NCBI GenBank assembly: GCA_038233815.1
Contig: JBBSVE010000143.1
Location: forward strand, 1 to 7,619
Length of the DNA: 7,619 bases
Source of the DNA: JBBSVE01 sp038233815
GTDB taxonomy: Bacteria; Pseudomonadota; Alphaproteobacteria; Rhodobacterales; Rhodobacteraceae
Reading direction: 5' to 3'
Below, piece after piece: positions 6,502-7,619 of the stretch (position 1 is its first letter; each line of letters starts with the position of its first letter). Below the pieces are notes generated by a model. It searched no databases and was not told where the DNA came from. It saw nothing but the letters and a program-made list of their open reading frames with translations. Made by a program: the position numbers and the translations under genes.

Positions 6502-7290
6502 CTAGTCCGAAGCGATCAGGGCCAGTGCGCGGATCGGCGAGCCCGTGCCCGCCGCGATCTTCAGGGGCGCCGCGATCAGGATGGCCCCCTTCGGCGGCAG
6601 CCTCGACAGGTTGGCGAGGCTCGCCAGACCGTAGCGTCCGGCCTTGTGCAGCAGGTTGTGCGCGGGAAACGGCGGCTCCATCCCTCCCGCCTGCCCCGCG
6701 TCGGTGCCGATACATTGCGTGCCCCACCCGACGATGCCCTTGGAGATGAGGTAGTCGATCGCCTCGGCGGTCGGGCCGGGGGTGTGCGGCCCGGTCTCGT
6801 CGGCATTGAGATAGGCGGCCTCGGACGACGCGAAACGGTCCCAGTCGGTTCGCATGACGACCCATTCGCCCGCGCCGATCTCGCCATGCTCTGCCTCCCA
6901 CGCCCGGATGCGTTCAGCCGTCAGCAGGAAGTCGGGGTCCGCCGCGGCCTCGGCCGAACAGTCGATGACGTTGACGGGGGCGACCGTGCGCGCCACCGGC
7001 AGCGTATCGGTGAAGCCGTCGGGATAGTCCTTGCCGGTGATCCAGTGATGCGGGGCGTCGAAATGGGTGCCGCTGTGCTCGCCCAGCTTCAGCCAGTTCC
7101 ATGCCCAGAACGGCCCGTCCTCATCGTATTCGCTGATCTTGTGGATCTCGATCTTCGGGGTGTCACGGGCGAAATCCGGCGGCAGCTTCAAAAGCGGCGT
7201 GTCGGGGCCGAGGATGCCCGAGCAATCCACAACCTCGATGCTGCCCGCCGCCAAGCCCTCCGCCAGTCCCTGCAAAGCCTTGCTCGTCAT
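6502..7290 (-). CDS. Cyclase-family metal-dependent hydrolase, probably isatin hydrolase-like
   Basis: The 262-residue protein belongs to the cyclase/KynB-type hydrolase family, whose members use a Mn or Zn ion to open amide or lactam bonds. The metal motif is EHSGTHFDAPHHW (71-83), with His72, His76 and Asp78 as likely ligands. Also visible are EYDEDGPFWAWNW (54-66), GTDAGQAGGMEPPFPAHNLL (195-214) with His211, and GLASLANL with Ser224. From memory, Labrenzia isatin hydrolase uses His73, His77, Asp79 and Ser225 and is of nearly the same length, so every key position agrees with an offset of one. That makes hydrolysis of isatin to isatinate the leading guess; arylformamidase (KynB) or another ring hydrolase is possible. 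The ATG at 7290 has GGGGGAG upstream; the in-frame ATG at 7362 adds 24 residues without family resemblance. The HD-domain gene ends 79 bases upstream on the same strand, so they may be co-transcribed. Confidence 0.85.
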   Translation of the reverse strand: MTSKALQGLAEGLAAGSIEVVDCSGILGPDTPLLKLPPDFARDTPKIEIHKISEYDEDGPFWAWNWLKLGEHSGTHFDAPHHWITGKDYPDGFTDTLPVARTVAPVNVIDCSAEAAADPDFLLTAERIRAWEAEHGEIGAGEWVVMRTDWDRFASSEAAYLNADETGPHTPGPTAEAIDYLISKGIVGWGTQCIGTDAGQAGGMEPPFPAHNLLHKAGRYGLASLANLSRLPPKGAILIAAPLKIAAGTGSPIRALALIASD

Positions 7291-7369
7291 CTCGCCGCTC
7301 CCCCCCAATCGCCTGAGGGAAATCATACCGGTCGGCGGTGGATTTGCAATTCCCCTGGCCATGGCGCCC

Positions 7370-7619
7370 TCACGCGCCGCAGTGGCGGTCCACCATGCGC
7401 TGGACCATCGGGCCGAAATGCCAGAAGTCCGGCGTCTCCATGTCGGGATGCTTGCCCGCGTCGTCGAGATAGCGGACCGCGACGATGTGCGCGAGGTTCG
7501 GGTTCTCCTCGAACGCCGCCACCTCGTCCGCGTCCATCGGGCCGCCTTGCAGGTTGAGCGAGTGGATGGATGCCTCGGACAGCAGGTCGCGGTATTCCGG
7601 CCGGGTCGCGCAGAGATAG
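7370..7619 (-). CDS. HD-domain protein of the PhnZ/MIOX-like oxygenase group, C-terminal 82 residues (partial)
   Basis: Only the C-terminus is in the window: YLCATRPEYRDLLSEAS, then HSLNLQGGPMDADEVAAFE, then RYLDDAGKHPDMETPDFWHF, ending RHCGA with TGA at 7372-7370. The chain RYL-T-P-Y-LS-AS-SL-LQGGPM-EV-AFE-DD-GK matches the C-terminal half of phosphonate-associated HD-domain proteins, which include the mixed-valence di-iron oxygenase PhnZ. The histidine/aspartate ligands of the HD core would lie upstream, outside the window, so catalytic competence cannot be judged. The nearest neighbours here concern indole compounds rather than phosphonates, so the substrate is open. It precedes the hydrolase gene by 79 bases in the same direction. 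Confidence 0.7.
   Translation of the reverse strand, partial: YLCATRPEYRDLLSEASIHSLNLQGGPMDADEVAAFEENPNLAHIVAVRYLDDAGKHPDMETPDFWHFGPMVQRMVDRHCGA

Overview
The window is GC-rich with short intergenic gaps. Its gene families (a VPLPA-CTERM secreted protein, split two-subunit indolepyruvate oxidoreductase, an isatin-hydrolase-like cyclase) point to an alphaproteobacterium, most likely of the Rhodobacterales. This rests on protein resemblance recalled from memory, not on a search.

Left part (1-1773): the 5' end of an IS481-type insertion sequence, read on the minus strand, abuts the decayed 3' end of an APC-type amino acid permease. A second plus-strand gene of unknown function follows and carries several apparent frameshifts. 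Next is a small membrane protein gene whose frame runs into its convergent neighbour. This block looks like an eroding locus next to an IS. The alternative is a cluster of base-calling errors.

Middle (1644-2492): a minus-strand gene for a secreted protein with an N-terminal signal peptide and a C-terminal VPLPA-CTERM sorting tail, followed on its upstream side by a short non-coding gap.

Right part (2493-7619): a minus-strand catabolic block. In transcription order it holds the 3' end of an HD-domain protein (PhnZ/MIOX-like oxygenase group), a cyclase-family metal hydrolase very like isatin hydrolase, a 227-base gap, then iorA and iorB overlapping by four bases. IorAB should oxidatively decarboxylate aryl-pyruvates such as indolepyruvate to aryl-acetyl-CoA. 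The hydrolase would open the isatin ring or a similar lactam or amide. Together they suggest breakdown of indole or aromatic amino acid compounds. That pathway link is an inference from neighbourhood.

I found no tRNA, rRNA, CRISPR array or clearly new system. The points most worth checking are the IOR/isatin-hydrolase pairing, the non-standard ferredoxin domain of IorA, and the frameshift cluster beside the IS.
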